From assembly GCA_902563885.1 (NCBI GenBank), contig CACEYZ010000009.1:1-36305 (forward strand): a DNA stretch of 36,305 nt, read 5' to 3'. The translations under genes were made by a program, and so were the position numbers. Shown here one piece after another: positions 15,586 through 23,762 of the stretch. The notes under the pieces are model-generated. The model made no database searches. It worked only from the letters and a program-made list of their open reading frames with translations, and was not told the DNA's origin. This stretch comes from an uncultured SAR86 cluster bacterium. Lineage in GTDB: Bacteria; Pseudomonadota; Gammaproteobacteria; Magnimaribacterales; TMED112. Position 1 is the stretch's first letter; the number at the start of each line of letters is the position of its first letter.

Positions 15586-16525
15586 ATATAACTTTCCAGC
15601 GATTTTTCTTATTGGACCTACCGCGAGCGGCAAAACAGCTGCTTCCATTGCTTTAGCAGAAAATCTTCCAATTGAGATAGTAAGTGTTGATAGTGCAATG
15701 GTGTATAAGGGAATGGACATTGGAACATCAAAACCAACAAACTTTGAGAGAAAAGGAATTCCACATCATCTAATTGATATTATCTCACCCGATAGAAATT
15801 TCGACTTAGGATTGTTTTTACAAGAAACTCACAGAGCCATAGAAGAAATTTTAAAAAATGAAAATTTTCCCTTATTTGTAGGAGGATCGATGCTTTTTCA
15901 AAAGGTATTGCTCAATGGAATACACGACTTTCCTAGTGATAAAAATATTAGAAAACAAATTCAAAAAGATAAAAAAGAGAATGGAATCGATTTCCTTATT
16001 GATGAATTAAGACTTAAAGATGAGGAAACCTTCACATCTATAGATTTAAAAAATTTAAGAAGAGTAGAGAGAGCAATTGAAATTGTAAGAATCACTGAAA
16101 CTAAATTATCTATATTAAAAAAACAGGAAATGAAAAAATTTTTTGACTACAAAAAGTGTCTGGTTTTAGGAATATCTAACAAAAAATCAACCTTGGAATC
16201 ATTAGCTCAAAAAAGATTAGAAAGTATGGTTAATCAAGGAATCTTAAATGAACTTGAAAATTTGAAAAAGGAATATAAATTAAATGCTGGTCATCAAAGC
16301 ATGAATGCTATCAACTATAAACAGTTCTTAGCTCATCTTGATGGTAAGGTTTCTTTAGAATCTGCTTTTGAACAAGCTTTTGATGCTACTAAAAACCTTA
16401 TTAAAACTCAGCTTACTTGGATGAAAAAATTTAATTTCAATAATTCAATGAATGCAGAGTATGCCGATGATTCAGATACTTTTTCTGATACAATAAACAC
16501 ATATTTAAGGAGCTTTAATAAATGA
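15575..16525 (+). CDS. miaA: tRNA dimethylallyltransferase
   Basis: 316 residues (E. coli 316). MiaA prenylates A37 in tRNAs reading UNN codons, using dimethylallyl diphosphate. The P-loop GPTASGKT is at 14-21 and DSAMVYKGMDIGTSKPT at 39-55, then PHHLID and FPLFVGGSMLF. The C-terminal block usually reading SxRAxGYRQ is here SMNAINYKQ, and TRQ.AKRQ.TW is TKNLIKTQLTW. Several normally conserved arginines are therefore lysine or uncharged, but the protein is otherwise complete. In E. coli hfq and hflX follow miaA; here hflK overlaps it by four bases (ATGA). Confidence 0.94.
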   Translation: MNYKYNFPAIFLIGPTASGKTAASIALAENLPIEIVSVDSAMVYKGMDIGTSKPTNFERKGIPHHLIDIISPDRNFDLGLFLQETHRAIEEILKNENFPLFVGGSMLFQKVLLNGIHDFPSDKNIRKQIQKDKKENGIDFLIDELRLKDEETFTSIDLKNLRRVERAIEIVRITETKLSILKKQEMKKFFDYKKCLVLGISNKKSTLESLAQKRLESMVNQGILNELENLKKEYKLNAGHQSMNAINYKQFLAHLDGKVSLESAFEQAFDATKNLIKTQLTWMKKFNFNNSMNAEYADDSDTFSDTINTYLRSFNK

Positions 16526-17538
16526 ATTGGAATCCAAACGAAAATGATCCATGGGGTAAAAGAAATAATAACCCACCTGACCTCGATGAGGCTATAAATC
16601 AATTTAGAAAAATGTTTTCTGGAGGCGGCGGAGGTAAAGGTATGCCATTTAAATTTAATTTTAAATTCTTCTCCTATTTAATCCTTGGTTTATTAGCTTT
16701 GTATATATTTTTAGGTATTAGAATAGTAAATGAGGCAAATCGAGAAGTGGTTTTCACACTCGGTAAGTATAATAGAGTTTTAGGCCCAGGATTACAGTTC
16801 CATTTTCCATTCTTTGAAGAAGTTTTTGCCTCAGAAAATATTTCAAGAATAAGAACGTTTGTTCTACCAACAAATATGCTTACAAAAGATGAAAATATTG
16901 TAGACGTTGAGTTAAACGTCCAATATACAATAAGCGATCTTAAAAAGTATTCCTTAAACGTAGAGGATCCAGAGATAACAATAAGACAGGCAACAGAAAG
17001 TGCGCTACGTCATGTTGTTGGTGAAAACAATATGGATGACTTATTAACATCTGGAGCAGCCGCCATTAGTTCAGGAATACAATTGCGTCTAGATGAGTAT
17101 TTACAAATTTATGATGCAGGAATTTCCGTACAACAAGTTAATATTGAACAAAGACAACCGCCAGCCGAGGTAATTGATTCCTTTAGAGATGTTGTTGCGG
17201 CAAGAGAAGATAAAGAGAGACTTAGAAATGAGGCACAGAAATATGCCCTTTCAATTGTTCCGGTTGCTAGAGGTGATGCACAGAGAGCTCTTCAAGATGC
17301 AGAAGCATATAAACAGAAAGTTATAGCTATTGCAGAAGGTGAATCTGAAAGATTTCTAGCTCTTTTAGTAGAGTATCAAAAGGCACCAGAGGTAACTAGA
17401 GAAAGGCTATACATTGATGCCCTTGAAGAGGTACTCTCATCAAGTACAAAAGTCATGATAGATGTCGAAGGTGGCAATAATTTACTTTACCTTCCATTAG
17501 ACCAACTAATTAAAAAACAAGAGGATGAAGATGAATAA
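16522..17538 (+). CDS. hflK: FtsH protease modulator HflK
   Basis: 338 residues (E. coli 419). An SPFH-domain membrane protein that, with HflC, forms a large complex around the FtsH protease. The N-terminal segment NPWG-like NENDPWGKRNN and a Gly-rich stretch precede the single membrane helix (about 49-68). The SPFH core begins NEANREVVFTLGKYNRVLGPGLQFHFPF. The long EDKERLRNEAQKYA...QKVIAIAEGESERFLAL helix is the coiled-coil part. The shortened tail (..LIKKQEDEDE) lacks the longer C-terminus of E. coli HflK. Starts on the miaA stop (ATGA) and overlaps hflC by 14 bases. Confidence 0.95.
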   Translation: MNWNPNENDPWGKRNNNPPDLDEAINQFRKMFSGGGGGKGMPFKFNFKFFSYLILGLLALYIFLGIRIVNEANREVVFTLGKYNRVLGPGLQFHFPFFEEVFASENISRIRTFVLPTNMLTKDENIVDVELNVQYTISDLKKYSLNVEDPEITIRQATESALRHVVGENNMDDLLTSGAAAISSGIQLRLDEYLQIYDAGISVQQVNIEQRQPPAEVIDSFRDVVAAREDKERLRNEAQKYALSIVPVARGDAQRALQDAEAYKQKVIAIAEGESERFLALLVEYQKAPEVTRERLYIDALEEVLSSSTKVMIDVEGGNNLLYLPLDQLIKKQEDEDE

Positions 17539-18397
17539 AGGTTCACTAGCATTATTATTAACATTGGTATTAATATTTCTCGCTTCACAGACCATTGTGA
17601 TAGTAAGAGATACAGAAAAAGCTATTTTACTGAAGCTTGGAGCATTCGAGAGAACAATCGAGCCAGGCTTGAGTTTTAAAATTCCGTTTATTGATGACGT
17701 CATGAAATTCGAGGCAAGGTTAAGGACTTTAGACACCCAGCCAGATAGAGTTCTTTCTGAAGAATCAAAGCCACTTTTCGTAGATTCATTTGTGAAATAT
17801 AGAATTGTTGATGCTGAAACATTCTATACATCCACTAACGGTGGTCAGGATAGAGTTGCTGAGGATACATTGCAAAGACGTGTCAGAGATAAGTTAAGAA
17901 ATGAATTTGGTAAAAGAACTCTTCAAGATGTTGTATCTGGAGATAGGGATGGCTTAATGCTCGCACTTAAAAACTCATTAGGCGAAGATTCTGGAGAATT
18001 AGGAGTTGAAATAGTTGATTTCAGAGTAAAAAGGATAGACTTCGAAAGGGAAATTAGATCTTCAGTATTCGAAAGAATGAAAACTGAGAGAAACAGGATT
18101 GCGGAGGAATTAAGAGCTGAAGGTAGAGAGTTAGCTGAAGAGATAAGAGCTAACGCTGATAAAGATCGTACCATTATTCTTGCTGAGGCAACCAGAGAAG
18201 CAGAAAAAATTAGAGGCCAAGGTGATGCAATTGCAGCAGGTACTTATGCTGAAGCGTTCAATCAAGATCCTGAATTTTATGATTTTACAAGGAGCTTAAA
18301 AGCGTACAAAAGTACTTTTAATGATCAAGGCGATATTCTCTTGATAGATCCTGATAGCGATTATTTTAAATATTTGAATAAATCGGAACAACAATAG
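17525..18397 (+). CDS. hflC: FtsH protease modulator HflC
   Basis: 290 residues (E. coli 334). Partner of HflK in the SPFH complex. The membrane helix is at about 6-25, then IVVRDTEKAILLKLGAFER and EPGLSFKIPFIDDVMKFEARLRTLD typical of HflC, followed by the alpha-helical RMKTERNRIAEELRAEGRELAEEIRANADK region and FYDFTRSLKAYKSTF. Two in-frame ATGs six bases apart (17525, 17531) are possible; an AGAGG sequence just upstream suits the second somewhat better by spacing. Both lie within the 3' end of hflK. Confidence 0.95.
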   Translation: MKMNKGSLALLLTLVLIFLASQTIVIVRDTEKAILLKLGAFERTIEPGLSFKIPFIDDVMKFEARLRTLDTQPDRVLSEESKPLFVDSFVKYRIVDAETFYTSTNGGQDRVAEDTLQRRVRDKLRNEFGKRTLQDVVSGDRDGLMLALKNSLGEDSGELGVEIVDFRVKRIDFEREIRSSVFERMKTERNRIAEELRAEGRELAEEIRANADKDRTIILAEATREAEKIRGQGDAIAAGTYAEAFNQDPEFYDFTRSLKAYKSTFNDQGDILLIDPDSDYFKYLNKSEQQ

Positions 18398-18400
18398 TTT

Positions 18401-19663
18401 ATGGAAAATTCCCTAATCCTTGTTGGAACACAGTGGGGAGATGAAGGAAAAGGAAAAATTGTTGACTACTTTTCAGAAAAATTTTCAGCAGTATGTAGAT
18501 TCCAAGGTGGACATAATGCTGGGCACACTATCTACAACGATAAGAAAAAATTTGTATTGCATTTAATTCCCTCTGGGATTTTCTACGATCATGTTTCTTG
18601 CTTTATCGGCCAAGGAGTTATTTTGTCAATAGATTCATTGCTCGAAGAAGTTGAGACAATTGAATCTAAAGGAATAAATCTTGATGGAAAATTACGCATA
18701 AGTCGTTACTGTAGCCTCCTGCTTCCCGTTCATGCAAAAATTGATCAATTAAGAGAGGATAATAAAAATAAAATTGGAACTACTAGAAGAGGTATTGGAC
18801 CAGCATATGAGGACAAGACAGCCAGAAGAAGTATTAAAGCTTTTGATCTTGAAGATGACTCTCTTCTTGAAGACAAATTGAAAAACCTTCTGGATTACTA
18901 CAACTTTCAAATAGAAAATATTCATAAAGCTGAAAAATTTAACTATCAAGAAGTATTTGATAATCTCAAAGAGACCTATAGTAAAACTTCAAAATTTTTT
19001 GGAGATGTTACAGACTCACTCGAAGAAATTTATGAAAAAGGAAACCATATACTTTATGAAGGTGCACAAGGAACTTTACTTGATGTAGATTATGGTACTT
19101 ATCCATATGTTACGTCTTCAAATACTCTTGCCACATCAGTAGGTGTGGGCTCTGGATTTCCTAAAAGCATCTATGCTGATGTATTGGGTATTGTTAAAGC
19201 CTACACAACAAGAGTAGGTGAGGGTCCATTTCCAACTGAGCTGCATGATGAATATGGTGAGAAGATTGCAAAGATAGGAAATGAGTTTGGCGCCACAACA
19301 GGCAGACCAAGGAGATGTGGGTGGCTAGATCTTGTAGCTTTAAAGTACTCTGCAAAACTAAATAATCTAACCAGTTTATGTGTCACAAAACTTGATGTGC
19401 TCGATTCATTTTCTGAAATAAAAGTATGTGATGAATATGAAATTGATAATGAAATTGTTCAATATAAATCTAGGCAGCTTCATAAAGTCAAACCAAAATA
19501 CAAGATATTTAAGGGCTGGGAACAATCTCTCAGTCAGTGCCAAAATTATTCAGAGTTACCTAAGGAAGCAAGAGAGTTTCTTGAATTCATTGAGGATTAC
19601 ACCAAAGTGAAAATAAGTCTTATTTCAAACGGCCCTCAAAGAAATGATCTAATTCATAGATAA
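18401..19663 (+). CDS. purA: adenylosuccinate synthetase
   Basis: 420 residues (E. coli 432). It makes adenylosuccinate from IMP, aspartate and GTP in AMP synthesis. GTQWGDEGKGK (9-19) with catalytic Asp14, GGHNAGHT (37-43) with His42, the IMP-binding GTTRRGIGPAYEDK, EGAQGTLLDVDYGTYPYVTSSN, and the aspartate/GTP loop GATTGRPRRCGW are all seen. It follows hflC by three bases, as in the E. coli hflK-hflC-(yjeT)-purA order but with yjeT absent. The 3' end overlaps the convergent proC by 15 bases. Confidence 0.97.
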   Translation: MENSLILVGTQWGDEGKGKIVDYFSEKFSAVCRFQGGHNAGHTIYNDKKKFVLHLIPSGIFYDHVSCFIGQGVILSIDSLLEEVETIESKGINLDGKLRISRYCSLLLPVHAKIDQLREDNKNKIGTTRRGIGPAYEDKTARRSIKAFDLEDDSLLEDKLKNLLDYYNFQIENIHKAEKFNYQEVFDNLKETYSKTSKFFGDVTDSLEEIYEKGNHILYEGAQGTLLDVDYGTYPYVTSSNTLATSVGVGSGFPKSIYADVLGIVKAYTTRVGEGPFPTELHDEYGEKIAKIGNEFGATTGRPRRCGWLDLVALKYSAKLNNLTSLCVTKLDVLDSFSEIKVCDEYEIDNEIVQYKSRQLHKVKPKYKIFKGWEQSLSQCQNYSELPKEAREFLEFIEDYTKVKISLISNGPQRNDLIHR

Positions 19664-20422
19664 TTCTTTCGCTCGTTTTATACCCGCATCAACTGCTTCC
19701 GAAAATATTTTTTTAAAACCTTTTTCATCAAGTTTTTGTAGAGCAGCCTCAGTAGTACCACCTTTTGAAGCTACACTCTCTACAAGTTCTTCAAGATTTT
19801 CTCCATTTTTAATGGCGTTAATAATACTTGATAAAAAAATAATGGAAACAAGCCTCTTAGACTCTTTATCAGTCAATAATTCATCAAGTCTTTTTTCAAA
19901 TTCTTGCATTAGATCATAAAAAAAAGCTGGTCCACTTCCTATCAAAACAGTATGAAGGTCAATCTGGTCTTCATTCTCAACTTCGTAGGACTCACCAATG
20001 AATTTGAATTTTTTAACCATCTCTTTACTATCATGATTAGAGTAGATGGCTGTTACTCCTAAATTATCCTTAGCACCTACATTTGGCATAGCTCGAAAAA
20101 TCTGAGAGCTTGGTAGTAAATTCTCTAATTCACTAATTTTCACCCCTGCTGCAACACTAACAAAAGTTTTAGAACTTATATTAAATTCAATTATTTCATC
20201 ACAAAGTGTTTTCAGATCTTGTGGTTTCACACACAGAAAAATGATGTCACTTTTTTCAATACATTCTTCAAGGGAACATGAGTTATGATTATTTTTCTCC
20301 AACCATTCTTTATTTTGTTCCAGTATGTCATACCCAAAAATTTTTATTTCTGTATTTTTTTGGAAGCCTTGAATTAGAGATTTAGCAATATGACCACAAC
20401 CTAAAAAAGCAAAATTTAACAT
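19649..20422 (-). CDS. proC: pyrroline-5-carboxylate reductase
   Basis: 257 residues (E. coli 269). Final step of proline synthesis, reducing pyrroline-5-carboxylate with NAD(P)H. Rossmann loop FLGCGHIAKSLIQGF (5-19), IIFLCVKPQDL, RAMPNVGAKDNLGVTAIY, GSGPAFFYDLMQEF and the C-terminal signature ASKGGTTEAALQKLDEKG are present. The usual S-PGGTT reads S-KGGTT here. It lies four bases after nusB and is likely the last gene of the nth-to-proC leftward run. Confidence 0.94.
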   Translation of the reverse strand: MLNFAFLGCGHIAKSLIQGFQKNTEIKIFGYDILEQNKEWLEKNNHNSCSLEECIEKSDIIFLCVKPQDLKTLCDEIIEFNISSKTFVSVAAGVKISELENLLPSSQIFRAMPNVGAKDNLGVTAIYSNHDSKEMVKKFKFIGESYEVENEDQIDLHTVLIGSGPAFFYDLMQEFEKRLDELLTDKESKRLVSIIFLSSIINAIKNGENLEELVESVASKGGTTEAALQKLDEKGFKKIFSEAVDAGIKRAKELSMN

Positions 20423-20426
20423 CGTG

Positions 20427-20843
20427 TCAGTTTAATATTTTTTCTAGAGTTGCGTTGACAAATTTATAAGAATTTTCTGTCCCAAATTTCTTAGCCAATC
20501 TTACAGATTCATCAATTAATATACTCTTAGGCGTAGATTCAGTCTCTTGTTCTGAAATTGCCAACACCATTAAATTCTCTTCCATCAGGTCAATTTTTTT
20601 GATTCCAAATAAATCTAGCTCGGATTTTTCATTGATTACTAATTTAATCTTTTCGAAGTTTTTAGTTGCATGTGAAAAAACATTTTTAAAAAAAATATAG
20701 TCTACTTTGGTTTTAGTAAAATCCTTTAAGAAGGACTTTTCTATTTCAGAAGATTTATTATGTCCAAAAGAAAATTCGTACATCGCCTGAATCAAAAGCT
20801 CTCTAGCATTGACCTTATCCTTATGTTTGGCAAGGTTTTTCAT
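20427..20843 (-). CDS. nusB: transcription antitermination protein NusB
   Basis: 138 residues (E. coli 139), an all-helical RNA-binding protein that binds boxA with NusE/S10 for rRNA antitermination. NARELLIQAMYEFSF near the N-terminus and LDLFGIKKIDLMEENLMVLAISE followed by PKSILIDESVRLAKKFGTENSYKFVNATLEKIL at the C-terminus match NusB closely. The start overlaps the ribH stop (ATGA), the normal rib-nusB arrangement. Confidence 0.93.
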   Translation of the reverse strand: MKNLAKHKDKVNARELLIQAMYEFSFGHNKSSEIEKSFLKDFTKTKVDYIFFKNVFSHATKNFEKIKLVINEKSELDLFGIKKIDLMEENLMVLAISEQETESTPKSILIDESVRLAKKFGTENSYKFVNATLEKILN

Positions 20844-21250
20844 AGCCCTTCTTTAGAATTTGCTAGAGTCTTGAGTCCCTTAACATTATTAAGAGTATTT
20901 TTTTTGTTTCTTATTTTTAATTGCTCTTCATTTTCTACACAGATTACGTTATTGATTATTGCTATATCAGGGTAATCAAGTGCTAAATTTCCTATTTCTC
21001 TGAAAGTTTCTGTTGCAACTAATTCGTAATGAGTAGTTTCTCCTCTAACAACAATTCCACAAAAAATAACTCCTGCAATGCCGACTTTGCTTTTGTTTAC
21101 AACCTTTTTCCCCATTGCTGCAAGTTCTAGGGATCCTGGAACTTCATAAAAACTTACTTCTAAACCTGTTAGCTCTTCGGAAATAATTTCTTTCATATCA
21201 TTAATATATTCCTGATACCAAGAGGTATGAACTACAACAAATCTACTCAT
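20840..21250 (-). CDS. ribH: 6,7-dimethyl-8-ribityllumazine synthase (short)
   Basis: 136 residues (E. coli 156). It condenses the aminopyrimidine with dihydroxybutanone phosphate to lumazine. Seen are the substrate loop WYQEYIN (usual FN..I), YEVPGSLEL (usual VPGA/S-E-P), the catalytic region RGETTHYELV with His74, and ENEEQLKIRNKK with the phosphate-binding arginine. The N-terminus is about 12-15 residues shorter than usual and the C-terminal helix is trimmed, but all active-site blocks are there. It overlaps ribBA upstream by eight bases and nusB downstream by four. Confidence 0.9.
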   Translation of the reverse strand: MSRFVVVHTSWYQEYINDMKEIISEELTGLEVSFYEVPGSLELAAMGKKVVNKSKVGIAGVIFCGIVVRGETTHYELVATETFREIGNLALDYPDIAIINNVICVENEEQLKIRNKKNTLNNVKGLKTLANSKEGL

Positions 21251-22322
21251 TTACAAATTCCTCAATCTCAATATTGAAACCTGAGAGTCCACTGTATCTG
21301 GTTGTTGTTCCTAAGACTTTAATTTTATTTAATCCTAAAGATCTAAGAATTTGCGATCCAACTCCAATTACTCTTCTATTTCTTTTTGGTTCTACAACTT
21401 CATCTTTTAGTAGGGGCAACCAATATGATTTTGCATCTCTATGATTTATTAAAACAAATACTCCACAGTCTTCTTTAGATAGTCTCTCTAAAGATTTTCT
21501 TATGGACCATTTTTTCCCAATTTCGTTAATTCCCAATGTATCTTGTAAAACACTTTGTGTTTGGACTCTCACAAGAGGAAGTTCTGCCTTATCTAATCGT
21601 CCTTTACTCAAAGAGAAATGATATTCATCAAAAATAACATCTCTCCAAACCTTGAGGTCAAACAAACCAAACTCAGTTTCAACTTCTTTCTGCGTAATCA
21701 TTTCAACTGTTGACTCTTTACTTAATCTAAAATCAATTAAATCTGCTATTGTTCCAACTTTTAAGTTAAATTCTTTCCCAAATTTTATTAGATCATCTCT
21801 TCTAGCCATGGTTCCGTCATCATTCATAATTTCACATATAACACCGGAAGCATCCAGGCCTGCAAGACTTGCCAGATCGCAAGCTGCTTCCGTATGTCCA
21901 GCTCTTGCTAATACTCCCCCCTTCATTGCTTGAAGTGGAAAAACATGACCAGGTTGGACAATATCACTCTTTGATGAATTTTCCTTTACAGCTGTTAGGA
22001 TTGTATGTGCCCGATCTTTTGCAGAAATACCAGTTGTAATTCCCTCTTTAGCTTCAATTGAAACAGTGAATGCTGTTTTGTTTGTCGTCATATTATTCTG
22101 TGTCATTGGTCTTAAATCCAAATCTTTACATTTATTCTCATTAAGAGCTAAACAAATTAATCCTCTTCCATGTTTGGCCATGAAGTTAATAATTTCTGGA
22201 GTTACATGTTCAGCGGCACAGATAAGATCCCCTTCATTTTCTCGATCTTCATCATCAAGAATAATAACCATTTGACCATTTTTAAGGTCATCTATAATTT
22301 CTTGCGTTGTATTTTTAATCAT
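21243..22322 (-). CDS. ribB: 3,4-dihydroxy-2-butanone 4-phosphate synthase with degenerate GTP cyclohydrolase II domain (RibBX type)
   Basis: 359 residues. Domain one (1-200) is a full RibB: DDEDRENEGDL (23-33), FSxxI-type substrate region, GHVFPL and RAGHTEAACDLA (140-151). It makes dihydroxybutanone phosphate from ribulose 5-phosphate. Domain two (about 210-359) aligns to RibA, but the zinc-binding block, normally SECLTGD..x..RCDCG, reads QTQSVLQDTLGINEIGKK (254-271). All three zinc cysteines are gone and the GRGIG-type loop is missing. Such RibBX hybrids are known in proteobacteria; the second domain is expected to lack GTP cyclohydrolase activity, so a separate ribA should exist elsewhere. 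Confidence 0.93.
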   Translation of the reverse strand: MIKNTTQEIIDDLKNGQMVIILDDEDRENEGDLICAAEHVTPEIINFMAKHGRGLICLALNENKCKDLDLRPMTQNNMTTNKTAFTVSIEAKEGITTGISAKDRAHTILTAVKENSSKSDIVQPGHVFPLQAMKGGVLARAGHTEAACDLASLAGLDASGVICEIMNDDGTMARRDDLIKFGKEFNLKVGTIADLIDFRLSKESTVEMITQKEVETEFGLFDLKVWRDVIFDEYHFSLSKGRLDKAELPLVRVQTQSVLQDTLGINEIGKKWSIRKSLERLSKEDCGVFVLINHRDAKSYWLPLLKDEVVEPKRNRRVIGVGSQILRSLGLNKIKVLGTTTRYSGLSGFNIEIEEFVNE

Positions 22323-23310
22323 TAATAAAAACTCGCTTTATATCTCGGTCAATTGTATAGGAAGATGTAAGATTAAAACCATTTTTCTCAATAATTTTTA
22401 AAACTGGCGACCAGCTGATACCTTGATTGCCAAGAGGTTTAGGTGACTGGTAAGATATTAAACGATCGCACAAACCATCTTTTAAAAAAGACTCAACTAA
22501 TTTTGGTCCGGCTTCAACTAATATCGAGTTAAAATTTTGTTCGTAAATAATTTCCAAAACTTTTTTCAGATCAACATGATTAATAATTTGAAAATGATCA
22601 TCTTTAAAAAAATTGAGTTTTAAATCAGTCTTTGCTTCTGAGCTTAAAAGTATTCTTTTGGGCTGGTTTGCAACAAAGTCTACACGAGCATTCATTGTTG
22701 GGTTGTCATTTCTAAGAGTATTTCCACCAGTTACTATTACATCATGCAAAGCTCTAATGTTTTGTACGTCTTGATTTGATTTTTTCGATGTAATTTTGAT
22801 TGGCTTGCAATTAATGTCTGCAGCGAAGTTATCAAGTGTCTGAGCAATTTTTATAGTTACAAAAGGTCTTTTATTTTCATGTTTAAAAAAATAATATTCA
22901 TTAGAGGACTTTATTTCGTATTCTAAAACACCTACCGTTACATCTATACCTGCATCTTTCAGCTTTTTAATCCCTTGGCCTGAAACTAAAGGGTTAGGAT
23001 CAACTGCCCCAATAACAATTTTTTTAATTCCTGAACTAATAATCTTTTCTGTGCATGGAGGTGTTTTACCAGTGTGGTTACAAGGTTCTAAAGTACAAAA
23101 AAGAGTAAGGTCTTCCTTTTTAATATCTGGATCAACTTTGTCTATACAATTTACCTCTGCATGGGGACCTCCAAAATACTCATGCGCTCCTGATGACACA
23201 ATTTTTCCGTTTGTGTAGAGTAGAGCTCCAACAACTGGATTCGGTTTTGTAGTGTGTTTATGTTCAACAGAAAGCTTTATAGCTTCTGCCATTAATTTTT
23301 TTATATCCAT
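22315..23310 (-). CDS. ribD: bifunctional diaminohydroxyphosphoribosylaminopyrimidine deaminase/reductase
   Basis: 331 residues (E. coli 367). The N-terminal deaminase has the zinc site HAEVNCI (His50) and TLEPCNHTGKTPPC (Cys77, Cys86). The C-terminal reductase has RPFVTIKIAQTLD, VTGGNTLRNDNP and SILVEAGPKLVESFL. It carries out the second and third steps of the pyrimidine branch of riboflavin synthesis. It starts on the nrdR stop (TAATG). The usual next gene, riboflavin synthase, is absent: ribBA follows directly with an eight-base overlap. Confidence 0.95.
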   Translation of the reverse strand: MDIKKLMAEAIKLSVEHKHTTKPNPVVGALLYTNGKIVSSGAHEYFGGPHAEVNCIDKVDPDIKKEDLTLFCTLEPCNHTGKTPPCTEKIISSGIKKIVIGAVDPNPLVSGQGIKKLKDAGIDVTVGVLEYEIKSSNEYYFFKHENKRPFVTIKIAQTLDNFAADINCKPIKITSKKSNQDVQNIRALHDVIVTGGNTLRNDNPTMNARVDFVANQPKRILLSSEAKTDLKLNFFKDDHFQIINHVDLKKVLEIIYEQNFNSILVEAGPKLVESFLKDGLCDRLISYQSPKPLGNQGISWSPVLKIIEKNGFNLTSSYTIDRDIKRVFIND

Positions 23311-23762
23311 TATTTTTTTGAAAGTTCTGAAACTTCGTCAACAAAGTCCTCAATGTCTTGAAAATTTTGGTACACAGATGCATACCTGACATACGCTACT
23401 TGATCTAATTCCTTCAAATGATTCATTACATGCTTCCCTATCGATTGAGATGGAATTTCACGTTCGCCCACCTTTCTTATTGCATCTTTTATAGACTGAA
23501 TGGAAAATTCTATTTTATCTGACTCTACAGGTCTTTTCTCAAGGGCTTTACGAAATCCTGCTCTTAATTTTTCTTCATCAAAGGGTTCTCTAATTCCGTT
23601 TGATTTTATGATTCTTGGCATTACAAGATCAGCCTCTTCATAAGTAGAAAACCTTTCTCCACAGTGGGTACATTCTCTTCTTCTTTTAATTTGAGATCCT
23701 TCAGCTACAAGCCTTGAATCAATTACTTTCGTTTCTTCATTACCACAAAAAGGACAAAACAT
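23310..23762 (-). CDS. nrdR: transcriptional repressor NrdR
   Basis: 150 residues (E. coli 149). Zinc-ribbon plus ATP-cone repressor of ribonucleotide reductase operons. Zinc cysteines Cys3, Cys6, Cys31 and Cys34 are in [10 protein letters not shown] and [12 protein letters not shown], followed by the ATP-cone [23 protein letters not shown] region and [19 protein letters not shown]. Joined to glyA and ribD by one-base TAATG overlaps. The glyA-nrdR-rib order is common in gammaproteobacteria. Confidence 0.97.
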   Translation of the reverse strand: MFCPFCGNEETKVIDSRLVAEGSQIKRRRECTHCGERFSTYEEADLVMPRIIKSNGIREPFDEEKLRAGFRKALEKRPVESDKIEFSIQSIKDAIRKVGEREIPSQSIGKHVMNHLKELDQVAYVRYASVYQNFQDIEDFVDEVSELSKK

